64,000 nucleotides of DNA, taken from assembly GCA_963675425.1 (NCBI GenBank), contig OY776214.1:1426001-1490000 (forward strand). The letters run 5' to 3'. Shown piece by piece: positions 32,841-41,699 of the stretch (position 1 is the stretch's first letter; each line of letters begins with the position of its first letter). The DNA is from Sporobacter sp963675425. GTDB taxonomy: Bacteria > Bacillota > Clostridia > Oscillospirales > Oscillospiraceae. Below the pieces are notes generated by a model that did no database searches, was not told where the DNA came from, and saw only the letters and a list, made by a program, of their open reading frames with translations. A program made the translations under genes and the position numbers.

Positions 32841-32887
32841 GAAAGCCTTGGAACACATGGATTCGTGAACCAAGGCTTTCTTTTTTT
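32841..32887 (+). terminator. Terminator, probably originally of ssrA
   Basis: Stem GAAAGCCTTGG (32841-32851) / CCAAGGCTTTC (32870-32880) followed by TTTTTTT. Its place just after the ssrA 3' end suggests it served the chromosomal ssrA gene before integration. Confidence 0.8.
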
Positions 32888-32939
32888 GTAGGCAACCAGA
32901 CTTAGAGATTTAAGTATATTGATTTAACAATCGTATATA

Positions 32940-33206
32940 GTGTTTCTCCTCTTTGTTGAAGGCTGTTCAAAATCCCAAGACTTTCCCGCTTTCTTCAATG
33001 AAGCCTATGAAGCGGGTCTTTTCAACCTTAAAAGTGCTCCTTCGGACAAAACCGATCAATATGGCTGTGGCATTACTATTTATCTAAAAGATGGCACAAG
33101 CACAACCGCGTATTATGAAGAGTATATGAATGATGCATGGAAGAAAGCCGACGATGTGCTTTTCAGTTTCACTCATATGCAAATGCTGATAATCGATCCA
33201 TATTAA
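32940..33206 (+). CDS. Hypothetical small protein, possibly 5'-truncated
   Basis: 88 residues from GTG 32940: FLLFVEGCSKSQDFPAFFNEAYEAGLFNLKSAPSD, then GCGITIYLKDGTSTTAYYEEYMNDAWKKADDVLF. There is no clear ribosome site. The second half looks like a folded alpha-beta domain. It may be the remaining part of a longer lipoprotein-like gene. Confidence 0.35.
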   Translation: MFLLFVEGCSKSQDFPAFFNEAYEAGLFNLKSAPSDKTDQYGCGITIYLKDGTSTTAYYEEYMNDAWKKADDVLFSFTHMQMLIIDPY

Positions 33207-33291
33207 ACAGCCAAAACAATCGTTGAATAACCATCTTGGAGTCATTTATGAGTTGTGTGTAATAAGCATTAATCGTGATTTTCCCATTTTG

Positions 33292-33330
33292 TTTATGGGA
33301 TACCCAAAGTCATAGAAGCAAATTGTATAT
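33292..33330. repeat. Intergenic repeat, second type, left copy
   Basis: The segment starting GTTTATGGGATACCCAA resembles 34824-34860 (GTTTATGGGGTTCCCAA), and both continue with a similar AGAARC.AATT stretch. The two copies lie before different unrelated genes, supporting a cassette-like history. Confidence 0.4.
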
Positions 33331-33386
33331 ATAATATGACGTTATGTGCCTTAATTGATGTGTAAGGAAATAAAAAGGAAGAATAA

Positions 33387-34109
33387 ATGAAATACTTAAC
33401 CAAACAATGGTATTGCGATATACAACGCACTTCCTATTACTACCGATTTCATGTGAGTAAAAAGGCGGAAGTCTTCTCAGAAGAATATTTTTTATATCTT
33501 TATAAAAAACGTCTTCGTGAACATAAAATCTGGTGTAAAGAACTTGCTAAAGAAGAATACGAAATCTACAATGAAATGGAAGCTATTGCTGACTTTGAAA
33601 GAATGTATGCCAATGCATTTCTAGAAGCAAAAGAAAATATTCCTAAAGATATTATTTTGAAAGTGGCTGATTTACGCATATTGGCTCTTAGCATAGTCAG
33701 TTCAGATATTTATAGAGAGCTTAAAGATTATTGCAAATTTCTTGATAACCAAACCCAAAAGGCAATGGAAGAATATTATATATATTATAAGCAAATCAAA
33801 GAATCTCTTCCGGCGGGAATTCAAAACCTGAATATGCACGATTGCGAAATCACAGATGCAAGTTTTGATGGTAATGATTTTGCGATGAATATTGATTCAG
33901 ACAGCGGTTATGTGGAAATTAGTAAACTTGTTTTGAGAAATGCCAAAATAATACAGCATATAGAGAACTTAGTTGGTGCGACATGGCTGTATAATGAAGT
34001 GTATCTAGTGGATGGGCAATATGAGTTGCATATACTGTTCCTGACCAAAAACTGGGAAAGCGTTGAAGAAATAACAATGCTTATTGATAATGTGGAGTAT
34101 ATAACTTAA
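33387..34109 (+). CDS. DUF4085 family protein
   Basis: 240 residues, ATG 33387. MKYLTKQWYCDIQRTSYYYRFHVSKKAEVFSEEYFLYLYKKR and the later LNMHDCEITDASFDGNDFAMNID are features of DUF4085 proteins in Firmicutes. Mostly helical first half, beta-rich second half. No enzymatic motif. Stand-alone gene with its own long intergenic flanks, in a run of unrelated same-strand genes. Confidence 0.7.
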   Translation: MKYLTKQWYCDIQRTSYYYRFHVSKKAEVFSEEYFLYLYKKRLREHKIWCKELAKEEYEIYNEMEAIADFERMYANAFLEAKENIPKDIILKVADLRILALSIVSSDIYRELKDYCKFLDNQTQKAMEEYYIYYKQIKESLPAGIQNLNMHDCEITDASFDGNDFAMNIDSDSGYVEISKLVLRNAKIIQHIENLVGATWLYNEVYLVDGQYELHILFLTKNWESVEEITMLIDNVEYIT

Positions 34110-34122
34110 GACAACATTAATT

Positions 34123-34211
34123 GTTATATGGTTACACTATGATGTTAATCTAACAGGATAAAAGCAAACACGTTCAACTTGACTGGCGAGTTGCGCATTA
34201 TCCATATAACC
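34123..34211. repeat. Cassette-like intergenic repeat 1
   Basis: GTTATATGG (34123-34131) and CCATATAAC (34202-34210) are perfect inverted ends around the intergenic region. The right part, 34189-34211, matches 36148-36170 at 19 of 23 positions (GAGYTGCSCATTATCCATAT). It does not fit the standard attC core pattern. Confidence 0.45.
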
Positions 34212-34248
34212 AACAGGCATACAAATTGGATTTTGAAAGGGAATACAT

Positions 34249-34770
34249 ATGAATATATTGTTTGAAAAAATGGATGTAAGACACCAAAAAGGAATAATGG
34301 ACATATTCAATTACTACATAGAAAGCGGAACATCTGCATTCCCTTCAAAAGCTTTGCCAGAACAGTTTTATGCAATGCTCTTGAAAAAGTCGGAAGGTTA
34401 CCCGGCATATGCGCTCATTGATAATGACAACAATGTCATTAGTGGATTCTGTCAGTTGAGCTCGTTCAATCCATTCCCAACATTTGCGAAGACAGCTTGC
34501 CTAACTTATTTTATTTCACCGGATTATACAGGGAAAGGGCTTGGCAGTGAATGCTTACAAAAACTCGAAGATGAAGCAAAACTCATAGGTGTAGAGCATT
34601 TGATTGCCGAAATCTCGTCAGATAACAAGGGCAGCATTTCTTTTCATGCAAAACATGGCTTTGCACTCGCGGGTGAGTTGCACGATATAGGAGAAAAATT
34701 TAACCACAAGTTTGGTATTGTATATATGGAAAAAACAATAATATCTCCTGTTTTGTCGGTGATATTATAA
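34249..34770 (+). CDS. GNAT acetyltransferase (phosphinothricin/YncA type)
   Basis: 173 residues. MDVRHQKGIMDIFNYYIESGTSAF, ALIDNDNNVISGFCQLSSF and the acetyl-CoA loop SPDYTGKGLGSECLQKLEDEAK are typical of the YncA/Pat subgroup, which acetylates small amines or amino-acid analogues. GAAAGGG lies upstream. Single-gene unit. Confidence 0.8.
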   Translation: MNILFEKMDVRHQKGIMDIFNYYIESGTSAFPSKALPEQFYAMLLKKSEGYPAYALIDNDNNVISGFCQLSSFNPFPTFAKTACLTYFISPDYTGKGLGSECLQKLEDEAKLIGVEHLIAEISSDNKGSISFHAKHGFALAGELHDIGEKFNHKFGIVYMEKTIISPVLSVIL

Positions 34771-34946
34771 GAAGAATTGTGCATGATGGCAATTGATAGC
34801 ACATGTTGAACGTCGACTAATGTTTATGGGGTTCCCAAGTTCCAGAAACGAATTATTTAAAACGGTAAACATGCCCAAGGTATCTATCAGTCGTGTCATA
34901 GCAATAGAAGTACATTTACGTTAGTTAATGATGGGAGACAACAGGT

Positions 34947-35408
34947 ATGGGAATTGAAATAACTTATCTTGCAGATCATCCCGAGTATATACAAACTTGT
35001 TCTAGTTGGATATACGGCTTGTGGGGTAGCCAATCGGGGGGTACATACGAACGGGCTTTGAGAAAGTTCACGGACGGAGCTAATAAGGAGTCTCTGCCTA
35101 TTACGTTTATTGCACTTCGTGATTCAAAACCAGCCGGAACGGTGAGCCTATGGAAAACAGACGCTTCAAGGCCGGAGCTAACTCCTTGGCTTTCTGCGTT
35201 ATATGTGCATCCTTTTCATCGGAACAAAGGTATTTCCCTCAACCTGATTGAGAGGCTAATCGCTGAAGCGTACCGTTTAGAGATTGAGGAGCTATTTCTT
35301 GTTACTGAGGAAGCAAAGGATCTATATGAGAGATTTAACTGGATTGAGATAGAGAAGATCACAACGCCATATGGTGAGGCAAGTTTAATGAGGAAGCAGC
35401 TAGTATAA
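34947..35408 (+). CDS. GNAT acetyltransferase
   Basis: 153 residues. ITYLADHPEYIQTCSSWIYGLWG, then LSALYVHPFHRNKGISLNLIERLIAEAYRLEIEELFLVTEEAKDLYERFNW. The acetyl-CoA loop reads HRNKGI where Q/RxxGxG/A is usual, so the last Gly/Ala is replaced. Substrate unknown. Its upstream spacer shares a segment with the spacer before 33387. Confidence 0.75.
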   Translation: MGIEITYLADHPEYIQTCSSWIYGLWGSQSGGTYERALRKFTDGANKESLPITFIALRDSKPAGTVSLWKTDASRPELTPWLSALYVHPFHRNKGISLNLIERLIAEAYRLEIEELFLVTEEAKDLYERFNWIEIEKITTPYGEASLMRKQLV

Positions 35409-35582
35409 TAAACACAACTTGGAAATTTTAGATTGTTCAGACCGGCAGCGCAATAATGGCGATTCACAAACTATGTGACTTCATGAGGATATACTGACAT
35501 GAGGACACCCCAGGGATTCAGACCACGGGGGTTGCTGACCACATACTTATTTTAATAGAAATCTATATAGAGGGGGAAAAGA

Positions 35583-35816
35583 ATGATAATACTGGGAAAC
35601 GTCCTGATTCTTCTAGTGCTTGCAATGATTTTATTGATGGCCGTAATTGCAGTAATACGCGGATATAAAGGTATAAAAACAAGCAAGTATTTTGAGACGT
35701 CGGGCAAAAAGACAAAGATAAGCTATTTTGTGATTTCGGTTATACATATGTCTGCGGGCATTTTAGTAACTTTGAGTTATTTAATAGCAGGTCTACTGAT
35801 CGTAATTTCACAATAA
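35583..35816 (+). CDS. Small membrane protein
   Basis: 77 residues with two membrane helices (VLILLVLAMILLMAVIAVI and FVISVIHMSAGILVTLSYLIAGLLIV) around a basic loop (YKGIKTSKYFETSGKKTK). AGGGGG lies upstream. It sits 13 bases before another small membrane protein; the two are probably partners. Function unknown. Confidence 0.6.
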   Translation: MIILGNVLILLVLAMILLMAVIAVIRGYKGIKTSKYFETSGKKTKISYFVISVIHMSAGILVTLSYLIAGLLIVISQ

Positions 35817-35829
35817 GGGATGTGTTTAA

Positions 35830-36090
35830 GTGGGCTTTTTATTTTTTCTACCATTTATCGTGGCTATTATTGGATTTATTATTGCTATACTTGGCTTTAT
35901 AGGTATATGTATGTTGATTATTGGTGGCACGGGCATTGCAATGAATAAGTTATACATCAAGCAGACACAGGCAAAAAAAGGCGTAGCAAAACCCTTCCAT
36001 AACATCAGCTCAATAATTTTGGGAGTTGTACTGATATTATTACCTGTGGGGTATGTTTTATATGGAATTATTTCTACGTTTTCAAAATAA
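35830..36090 (+). CDS. Small membrane protein
   Basis: 86 residues from GTG 35830, with two to three membrane helices (FLPFIVAIIGFIIAILGFIGICMLIIGGTGIAM; SIILGVVLILLPVGYVLYGII). Coupled to the gene before it. No family known. Confidence 0.55.
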   Translation: MGFLFFLPFIVAIIGFIIAILGFIGICMLIIGGTGIAMNKLYIKQTQAKKGVAKPFHNISSIILGVVLILLPVGYVLYGIISTFSK

Positions 36091-36147
36091 ATCAGGAAGC
36101 GTCTGGGGTATTGTTTAAGCATGACTGATAATGAGAGTTACATTAGT

Positions 36148-36170
36148 GAGCTGCCCATTATCCATATGAT
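36148..36170. repeat. Cassette-like intergenic repeat, second copy
   Basis: GAGCTGCCCATTATCCATAT, matching the end of the 34123-34211 repeat. It lies after the last gene of the GNAT/membrane-protein run. Confidence 0.4.
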
Positions 36171-36226
36171 ATAAATATAACAGCATGTATCGAACGACAT
36201 CGTTTGCTTAATTGAAGAAATAATTC

Positions 36227-36373
36227 GTGAGACAGGACGCGGATGAAAATCTACGCCCTGTTTTGATCGAAATCCATAAATTCAGGATTTGGTTCGCCGC
36301 CGACAGTCAGGCCCGGCGGGATTATGTGGAGGACAGGATTTTCAGTGAGAAATGCTGGCGAGAGTACGAGTGA
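36227..36373 (+). CDS. Possible small protein or gene fragment
   Basis: A 48-residue frame from GTG 36227: RQDADENLRPVLIEIHKFRIWFA, then RDYVEDRIFSEKCWREYE. Codon use looks like coding sequence and the C-terminus reads like the end of a real protein, but no ribosome site is visible. It may be the last exon-like remnant of a deleted gene. It occupies much of the 304-base gap before the response regulator. Confidence 0.3.
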   Translation: MRQDADENLRPVLIEIHKFRIWFAADSQARRDYVEDRIFSEKCWREYE

Positions 36374-36397
36374 ATGAAAGACGAAAGGAGATAAGTG

Positions 36398-37081
36398 ATG
36401 AAAAAAGTGATCATTGTCGAAGATGATCGCAGCCTAAACCAGGGTTTGTGTCTTGCTTTAAAAGACCGTGATCTTCATATTGTTCCGTGCTTTGATTTAA
36501 AATCCGCCCGTGAACAGCTTGCCCATGGTGTGGCTGAGCTCGTTTTGCTCGATATCAATCTTCCCGATGGCAGTGGGCTGGAACTGCTTCACGATATAAA
36601 AGCCGGGGGCAAACCTATTCGGGTGATTCTTTTAACCGCCAACGACACCGAAATGGATGTGGTTACAGGCTTGGAACACGGAGCGGACGATTATATCACC
36701 AAACCCTTTAGTCTGGCGATTCTTCGTGCAAGGGTAAAGGCCCAGCTGCGCCGTGACATGACCCATATTCCCAAACCGTCTGTCATTGACATTGACAGCT
36801 ATCGATTTGATTTTGAGCATATGGCCTTCTATAAGGCGGATACTCCGGTAGAGCTAAGCAAAACGGAACAAAAGCTCCTTCGGCTGCTGGTAGAAAATCG
36901 GGGGATAACTCTAAACCGAACGGTTCTCCTGAATCGCATCTGGACAGACGGCACTGATTATGTGGACGAAAACGCGCTTTCCGTCACGATTAAACGTCTT
37001 CGGGACAAGCTGGATGCGGCCCGGTATATCAAAACCGTCTACGGATTGGGGTATGTATGGGTGGTGAAACAGGATGAATGA
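36398..37081 (+). CDS. OmpR-family response regulator
   Basis: 227 residues from ATG 36398, seven bases after AAAGGAG. Receiver domain with EDD near the start, phospho-acceptor Asp52 (LLDINLPDGSG) and Lys in ITKPFS. Winged helix with LSKTEQKLLRLLVENRGITLNR and YIKTVYGLGYVWV. It overlaps the kinase start by eight bases. With the kinase and the ABC transporter it forms a peptide-sensing/detoxification set typical of Firmicutes. Confidence 0.88.
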   Translation: MKKVIIVEDDRSLNQGLCLALKDRDLHIVPCFDLKSAREQLAHGVAELVLLDINLPDGSGLELLHDIKAGGKPIRVILLTANDTEMDVVTGLEHGADDYITKPFSLAILRARVKAQLRRDMTHIPKPSVIDIDSYRFDFEHMAFYKADTPVELSKTEQKLLRLLVENRGITLNRTVLLNRIWTDGTDYVDENALSVTIKRLRDKLDAARYIKTVYGLGYVWVVKQDE

Positions 37082-37985
37082 AGGAAATCTGCTCCCGTTT
37101 GTCATTGCGCTGACAGCCATTCTGCTATCCCTGGCAATTGTGCTGCTGGAGCACCGGAAGACAAAAAGAATTATGAAAACGCTTAATCAAATGCTGGATT
37201 GTGCAATTGACGGAAGTTTTGTGGAAAACACTTTTGACGAAAGCCTTCTGTCGGCGGTTGAAAGCAGATTAAACCAATATTTAACCGCCTCTGCAGTGTC
37301 TGCACGCAACTTAACGGCAGAGAAGGAAAAAATCAAGGAGCTGTTGGCGGATATCTCTCATCAGACAAAAACACCGATTGCTAATATTCTTCTCTATGCT
37401 CAACTGTTGGAGGAGCAGACCTTACCAGAAGAATGCATGACTTATGTCGCTGCGCTGCGGGGACAAGCGGAAAAGCTGAGTTTTTTGATTGCCTCTCTGG
37501 TGAAGCTGTCGCGGCTGGAAACAGGCGTGATTACCCTTCGTCCGATATCGAATGCCATTGCGCCGATGCTGGAGGAAACGGCGAAACAGTTCGCACCCAA
37601 AGCCGCGCAAAAAGAGATTCACATGACCGTAAACGCCACGGATGCCCAATCGGTATTCGACTATAAATGGACCACAGAGGCGCTCTGCAATCTGCTGGAT
37701 AACGCCATGAAATATACGCCCTCCGGCGGCAGCATACGGCTTTCTGTCGAGGAATACGAACTGTTTTGCCGTGTTGACGTAGCGGATACGGGAATTGGGA
37801 TATCAGAAGCGGAGCAGGCAAAGGTGTTTTCTCGCTTTTATCGTTCCCAATCCGTCAGCGAGCAGGATGGCGCGGGGATCGGGTTATATCTGACCCGTCA
37901 GATCTTAGCCGGACAGGAGGGATACGTCAAAGTTTCTTCAGCCCCCGGGCATGGCTCGGTTTTTTCCATGTTTTTGCCCCGGTAG
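37074..37985 (+). CDS. Sensor histidine kinase with one membrane helix
   Basis: 303 residues. Single N-terminal helix (LLPFVIALTAILLSLAIVLLEH), no extracellular sensor and no clear HAMP. H-box ADISHQTKTPIANILLYAQLL with His96, N-box LLDNAMKYTP, G boxes DTGIGIS and GAGIGLYL. A kinase without an outside domain probably takes its signal from a membrane partner, most likely the ABC permease encoded downstream, as in Bce-type modules. Confidence 0.88.
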   Translation: MNEGNLLPFVIALTAILLSLAIVLLEHRKTKRIMKTLNQMLDCAIDGSFVENTFDESLLSAVESRLNQYLTASAVSARNLTAEKEKIKELLADISHQTKTPIANILLYAQLLEEQTLPEECMTYVAALRGQAEKLSFLIASLVKLSRLETGVITLRPISNAIAPMLEETAKQFAPKAAQKEIHMTVNATDAQSVFDYKWTTEALCNLLDNAMKYTPSGGSIRLSVEEYELFCRVDVADTGIGISEAEQAKVFSRFYRSQSVSEQDGAGIGLYLTRQILAGQEGYVKVSSAPGHGSVFSMFLPR

Positions 37986-38050
37986 GCCTGAATTCTTACA
38001 GAACTGTTAGAATTGCCTGCCCACCGGAAAGATTCTGGAAAGAAACGTAT

Positions 38051-38089
38051 GATAAAGTCTGTATCATAGTGAATCATACAGACTTTATC
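38051..38089. promoter_or_regulatory. Palindrome before the ABC transporter genes
   Basis: GATAAAGTCTGTAT (38051-38064) / ATACAGACTTTATC (38076-38089), a perfect 14-bp inverted repeat 12 bases before the ribosome region of the ATPase gene. It could be the binding site of the response regulator or a transcript hairpin. Confidence 0.5.
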
Positions 38090-38105
38090 TTTGGAGGCAT
38101 CCAGC

Positions 38106-38774
38106 ATGACAATTTTACAGACTCATGATTTGAAAAAACTTTACGGCACTGGCGAAAACGCGGTTCATGCGCTGGCCGGAATCAACTTGCAAGTGATAGC
38201 AGGAGAATTTGTGGCCATCGTCGGTACATCGGGCAGCGGCAAGAGTACACTTTTGCATATGCTGGGCGGTCTGGACCGCCCCACCGGCGGTACGGTTACG
38301 GTGGACGGTAAGGACATCTTCTCTCTGAAGGATGAGGAACTGACCATCTTCCGCCGCCGCAAGATCGGTTTCGTGTTCCAGAATTACAATCTGGTTCCGG
38401 TACTCAATGTTTATGAGAATATTGTGCTTCCCATTCAATTGGACGGCAATACACCGGACTCCGTCTATATCGACAGCATTATCGAAACGCTGGGGCTTTC
38501 GTCCAAGCTGCAAAACCTGCCCAACAACCTCTCCGGAGGCCAACAGCAGCGGGTGGCGATTGCGCGTGCTCTGGCCGCAAAGCCCGCGATTATCCTTGCG
38601 GATGAACCGACCGGAAATCTGGATTCCAAAACCAGTCAGGATGTATTGAGCCTTTTAAAGATTACAAGCCAAAAGTTTTCGCAAACCATTGTGATGATTA
38701 CCCATAACGAAGAAATTGCTCAGTTAGCCGACCGCATCGTTCGTATTGAAGACGGCCTGATCGTCGCTCGATAA
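38106..38774 (+). CDS. ABC transporter ATP-binding protein (MacB/BceA type)
   Basis: 222 residues from ATG 38106 (TTTGGAGG upstream). Walker A GTSGSGKSTLLHMLGGLD, Q-loop FVFQNYNLVPVLNVYENI, signature LSGGQQQRVAIARALA, Walker B IILADEPTGNLDSKT, H-loop ITHNEE. It energises the permease encoded 13 bases later. Such transporters remove or sense antimicrobial peptides rather than import nutrients. Confidence 0.92.
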   Translation: MTILQTHDLKKLYGTGENAVHALAGINLQVIAGEFVAIVGTSGSGKSTLLHMLGGLDRPTGGTVTVDGKDIFSLKDEELTIFRRRKIGFVFQNYNLVPVLNVYENIVLPIQLDGNTPDSVYIDSIIETLGLSSKLQNLPNNLSGGQQQRVAIARALAAKPAIILADEPTGNLDSKTSQDVLSLLKITSQKFSQTIVMITHNEEIAQLADRIVRIEDGLIVAR

Positions 38775-38787
38775 GGAGGTGCGTAGC

Positions 38788-41445
38788 ATGAAGGTAGCCA
38801 ATCGAGCATGTATTCGCAGACTGAGTTTGAAAAGTATGAAGGCGGCAAGATCAAGAAATCTGATTGCCATTTTTGCCATTGCCCTGACCGCCGTGCTGTT
38901 TACTTCCCTGTTTACAGTGGCGTTGTCCATCAACTATTCCTTTCAGCAGGCCAATTTCCGGCAGTGCGGAGGCTGGAGCCACGGGACGTTTAAGTACATG
39001 ACCCAGGAGCAGTTTGATGAACTTAAAACCGATCCCCTCATCAAGCAGTATGGGCTGCGCCGTTTTGTAGGGATGCCGGAAAAAGCGCCCTTCCTAAAAT
39101 CCCATGTAGAGGTTGGATACAGCGACGCAAATCAGGCGCATTGGATGTACTGCGACCCGGCAGAAGGCCAACTGCCCGCCGAGGGCACCAACGAAGCCGC
39201 CACCGACACGCGGGTGCTGGAGCTGCTGGGCGTTGAGCCGGTCGTGGGAAACGAGTTCACCATGACCTTTGATGTGGATGGAACGGAGGTAACGGAAACC
39301 TTTGTTCTGAGCGGCTGGTGGGAATATGACGAGGCGGTTTTCGCAAACCATGTCCTCATCCCTCATAGCCGTGCGCAGGCTATCTATGATCAGGTCGGCA
39401 TAGAAAGCGGCATCGGTGATGACGGGATAACCGGTTCCTGGAATATGGACGTTATGCTGGGCAGCTCGTTGCACATCGAACAGGACTTGAGCAAAATTCT
39501 TGCAAATCACGGCTATCAGACGGAAAGCCGCTCGGTGGGGGACAATTATATCGCGATTGGTGTAAACTGGGGCTACACCGGATCACAACTTGCTGACAAA
39601 ATTGACCCCATTACCGTCGTCGCCATTGTGGGTCTTTTGCTGATCATTATCTTCACAGGCTATCTGATTATCTATAACGTATTTCAAATTTCAGTCTCAA
39701 ACGATATCCGTTTCTATGGTCTGCTGAAAACCATCGGTACCACCGGGCGGCAGATCAGACGTATCATCCGCCAGCAGGCACTTTTGCTGTCCTTGATTGG
39801 GATACCTCTTGGATTGCTGGTTGGCCATGGCGTGGGGGCTCGGCTGACGCCGATGGTTTTGTCCCAACTCAATGGCGTCGTACATGACGCGGTATCGGCA
39901 AGCCCGCTGATTTTCATGGGTTCAGCTCTGTTTGCACTTATAACGGTGCTGATTTCCTGCCGCAGACCAGGGAAAATGGCGGCAAGAGTCTCTCCTGTGG
40001 AGGCAGTGCGCTACACCGAGGGGGCAAAGAATAAAAAAGTGATCCGCCGGTCACAGACAGGTGCATCGCTGCCCAAAGTGGCATGGGCGAACTTGGGGCG
40101 CAGCCGGGGCAAGACGGCCGTTACCATCGCGTCCCTTTCCCTGGCCGCCTTGCTGCTCAATATGACGGTTACCTTTACAAACGGTTTTGATATGGACAAA
40201 TATCTGTCCAATGTGGTTTCAGATTTTATTGTAGCGGATGCAGGCTATTTTCAGACAGGGTCGTTTTGGGGCGCAGACCGAGCGCTGCCCGAAGCAGCCA
40301 TTGCCGCGTTGGAAGACCAACCCGGTATCAAGGCGGGCGGTCGGGTATATGGCAAGACCAGCCCAGTGGAAGAGTTCGTTACTGAAGACTATTATCGCGC
40401 CACGTATGGGGCGTGGAACGATGAGGAAACCTTGGACTATCAGGTTGCCGCCGCAGAGAAAAATGACGCAGGACTGCTGGCTGACCGGGTGCAGCTTTAC
40501 GGCATGGAGCAATATGCCCTTGATAAACTGACCGTGTTGGATGGGGACTTATCCAAGCTTCAGGAACCCGGCGGGCGCTATGTCGCGGCGGTCTATTCTG
40601 ATGACGACTACGGTAATCCTGAGCTGAATTCTCACTGGGCAAAGGTTGGCGATACCGTCACGCTACGCTACGTGGAGGAATACGAGTACTATGATTCGGA
40701 TACGGGAGAAATACTCGACCCGGGCAATATCCCGGATGACCAGCCCTTCCGGTACAGAGCTAAATCTTACCGGGACATTGACTATGAAGTGGTGACATTG
40801 GTTGTGGTGCCGCATTCCCTCAGCTATCGCTATTATAGCGCTGATGAGTTCATTTTGAACGACCAGACCTTTATTCAGGACAGCGGCACCAGCGATGTGA
40901 TGTACTATGCCTGCGATGTCAGCGACGAGGCCACGGCCGGTATGGAAGCCTTTTTATCTGACTTGACAAACGAGCAGATGCCGCAGCTCGACTATGAGAG
41001 CAAGGCGACTTATGCTTCGGAATTCGACTCTTTCCGGAACATGTTTCTGATGCTGGGAGGTGTGCTGAGCTTTATTGTCGGGCTTGTAGGCGTGCTCAAT
41101 TTTCTCAACGCAATTTTGACTGGCATTCTCACACGCCGCCGGGAGCTTGCCATGCTTCAATCCATCGGTATGACCGGCAGGCAACTGAAAGCCATGCTGA
41201 TTTGGGAGGGGCTGTATTACGCTCTGGGTGCAGTGGCTGTATCACTATCCCTCAGCTTTGCCATCGGTCCTCTGTTATCGAAGGTGCTGGAAAGCACATT
41301 TTGGTTCTTTACCTACCGATTTACCGCATTGCCCATATTGTCACTAGCGCCGATCTTTGCAGTGCTGGGTTTTGCAGTGCCACTGGTGGTGTACCGCGCG
41401 GTTGTCAGACGCTCTGTTGTTGAGAGATTGAGAGAAATGGAATAG
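38788..41445 (+). CDS. FtsX-like ABC permease
   Basis: 885 residues from ATG 38788 (AAGGAGGTGCG upstream). N-terminal helix (LIAIFAIALTAVLFTSLFTVAL), a 230-residue outer domain, first FtsX domain (about 270-410), another helix (TVAIASLSLAALLLN-like), a second outer domain of about 290 residues, and a second FtsX domain (about 750-885; RRRELAMLQSIGMTGRQLKAM). The long outer domains are the probable ligand-binding parts. This layout fits peptide-resistance or sensing transporters. Confidence 0.88.
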   Translation: MKVANRACIRRLSLKSMKAARSRNLIAIFAIALTAVLFTSLFTVALSINYSFQQANFRQCGGWSHGTFKYMTQEQFDELKTDPLIKQYGLRRFVGMPEKAPFLKSHVEVGYSDANQAHWMYCDPAEGQLPAEGTNEAATDTRVLELLGVEPVVGNEFTMTFDVDGTEVTETFVLSGWWEYDEAVFANHVLIPHSRAQAIYDQVGIESGIGDDGITGSWNMDVMLGSSLHIEQDLSKILANHGYQTESRSVGDNYIAIGVNWGYTGSQLADKIDPITVVAIVGLLLIIIFTGYLIIYNVFQISVSNDIRFYGLLKTIGTTGRQIRRIIRQQALLLSLIGIPLGLLVGHGVGARLTPMVLSQLNGVVHDAVSASPLIFMGSALFALITVLISCRRPGKMAARVSPVEAVRYTEGAKNKKVIRRSQTGASLPKVAWANLGRSRGKTAVTIASLSLAALLLNMTVTFTNGFDMDKYLSNVVSDFIVADAGYFQTGSFWGADRALPEAAIAALEDQPGIKAGGRVYGKTSPVEEFVTEDYYRATYGAWNDEETLDYQVAAAEKNDAGLLADRVQLYGMEQYALDKLTVLDGDLSKLQEPGGRYVAAVYSDDDYGNPELNSHWAKVGDTVTLRYVEEYEYYDSDTGEILDPGNIPDDQPFRYRAKSYRDIDYEVVTLVVVPHSLSYRYYSADEFILNDQTFIQDSGTSDVMYYACDVSDEATAGMEAFLSDLTNEQMPQLDYESKATYASEFDSFRNMFLMLGGVLSFIVGLVGVLNFLNAILTGILTRRRELAMLQSIGMTGRQLKAMLIWEGLYYALGAVAVSLSLSFAIGPLLSKVLESTFWFFTYRFTALPILSLAPIFAVLGFAVPLVVYRAVVRRSVVERLREME

Positions 41446-41490
41446 CTGGGAGAAGCACTATTATCAGTAGAGGTTAGCTATATGCGTAAA

Positions 41491-41524
41491 ACAGGAGGAA
41501 TGCCGCCGTATTCCTCCTGTTTCC
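41491..41524 (+). terminator. Terminator after the ABC permease
   Basis: Stem ACAGGAGGAAT (41491-41501) / ATTCCTCCTGT (41510-41520), then TTTCCC. The T-run is short, so termination may be partial. Confidence 0.6.
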
Positions 41525-41612
41525 CGTATTCCATAATATACACCGCGATCAGAAACAAACTTGACTATTTTATATTTCGTGATGATGAATAACCTGTGGT
41601 GATAAACGATTA

Positions 41613-41641
41613 TTGAAACAAAAGATTCGTCATGATAAACT
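41613..41641 (+). promoter_or_regulatory. Candidate promoter of the LytS-like kinase operon
   Basis: TTGAAA (41613-41618), 17 bases, TAAACT (41636-41641), 58 bases before the kinase start. The -10 box is imperfect. Confidence 0.4.
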
Positions 41642-41699
41642 AAATCTCGCGGAATAGAACCAATTATTTACAAAGCAAAATGAATTCAGGAGATTTGCA

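Noticed and set aside
34123..34211. Classical attC integron site
   Set aside because: The core pattern RYYYAAC/GTTRRRY is not met and no integron integrase is visible; kept only as a cassette-like repeat.
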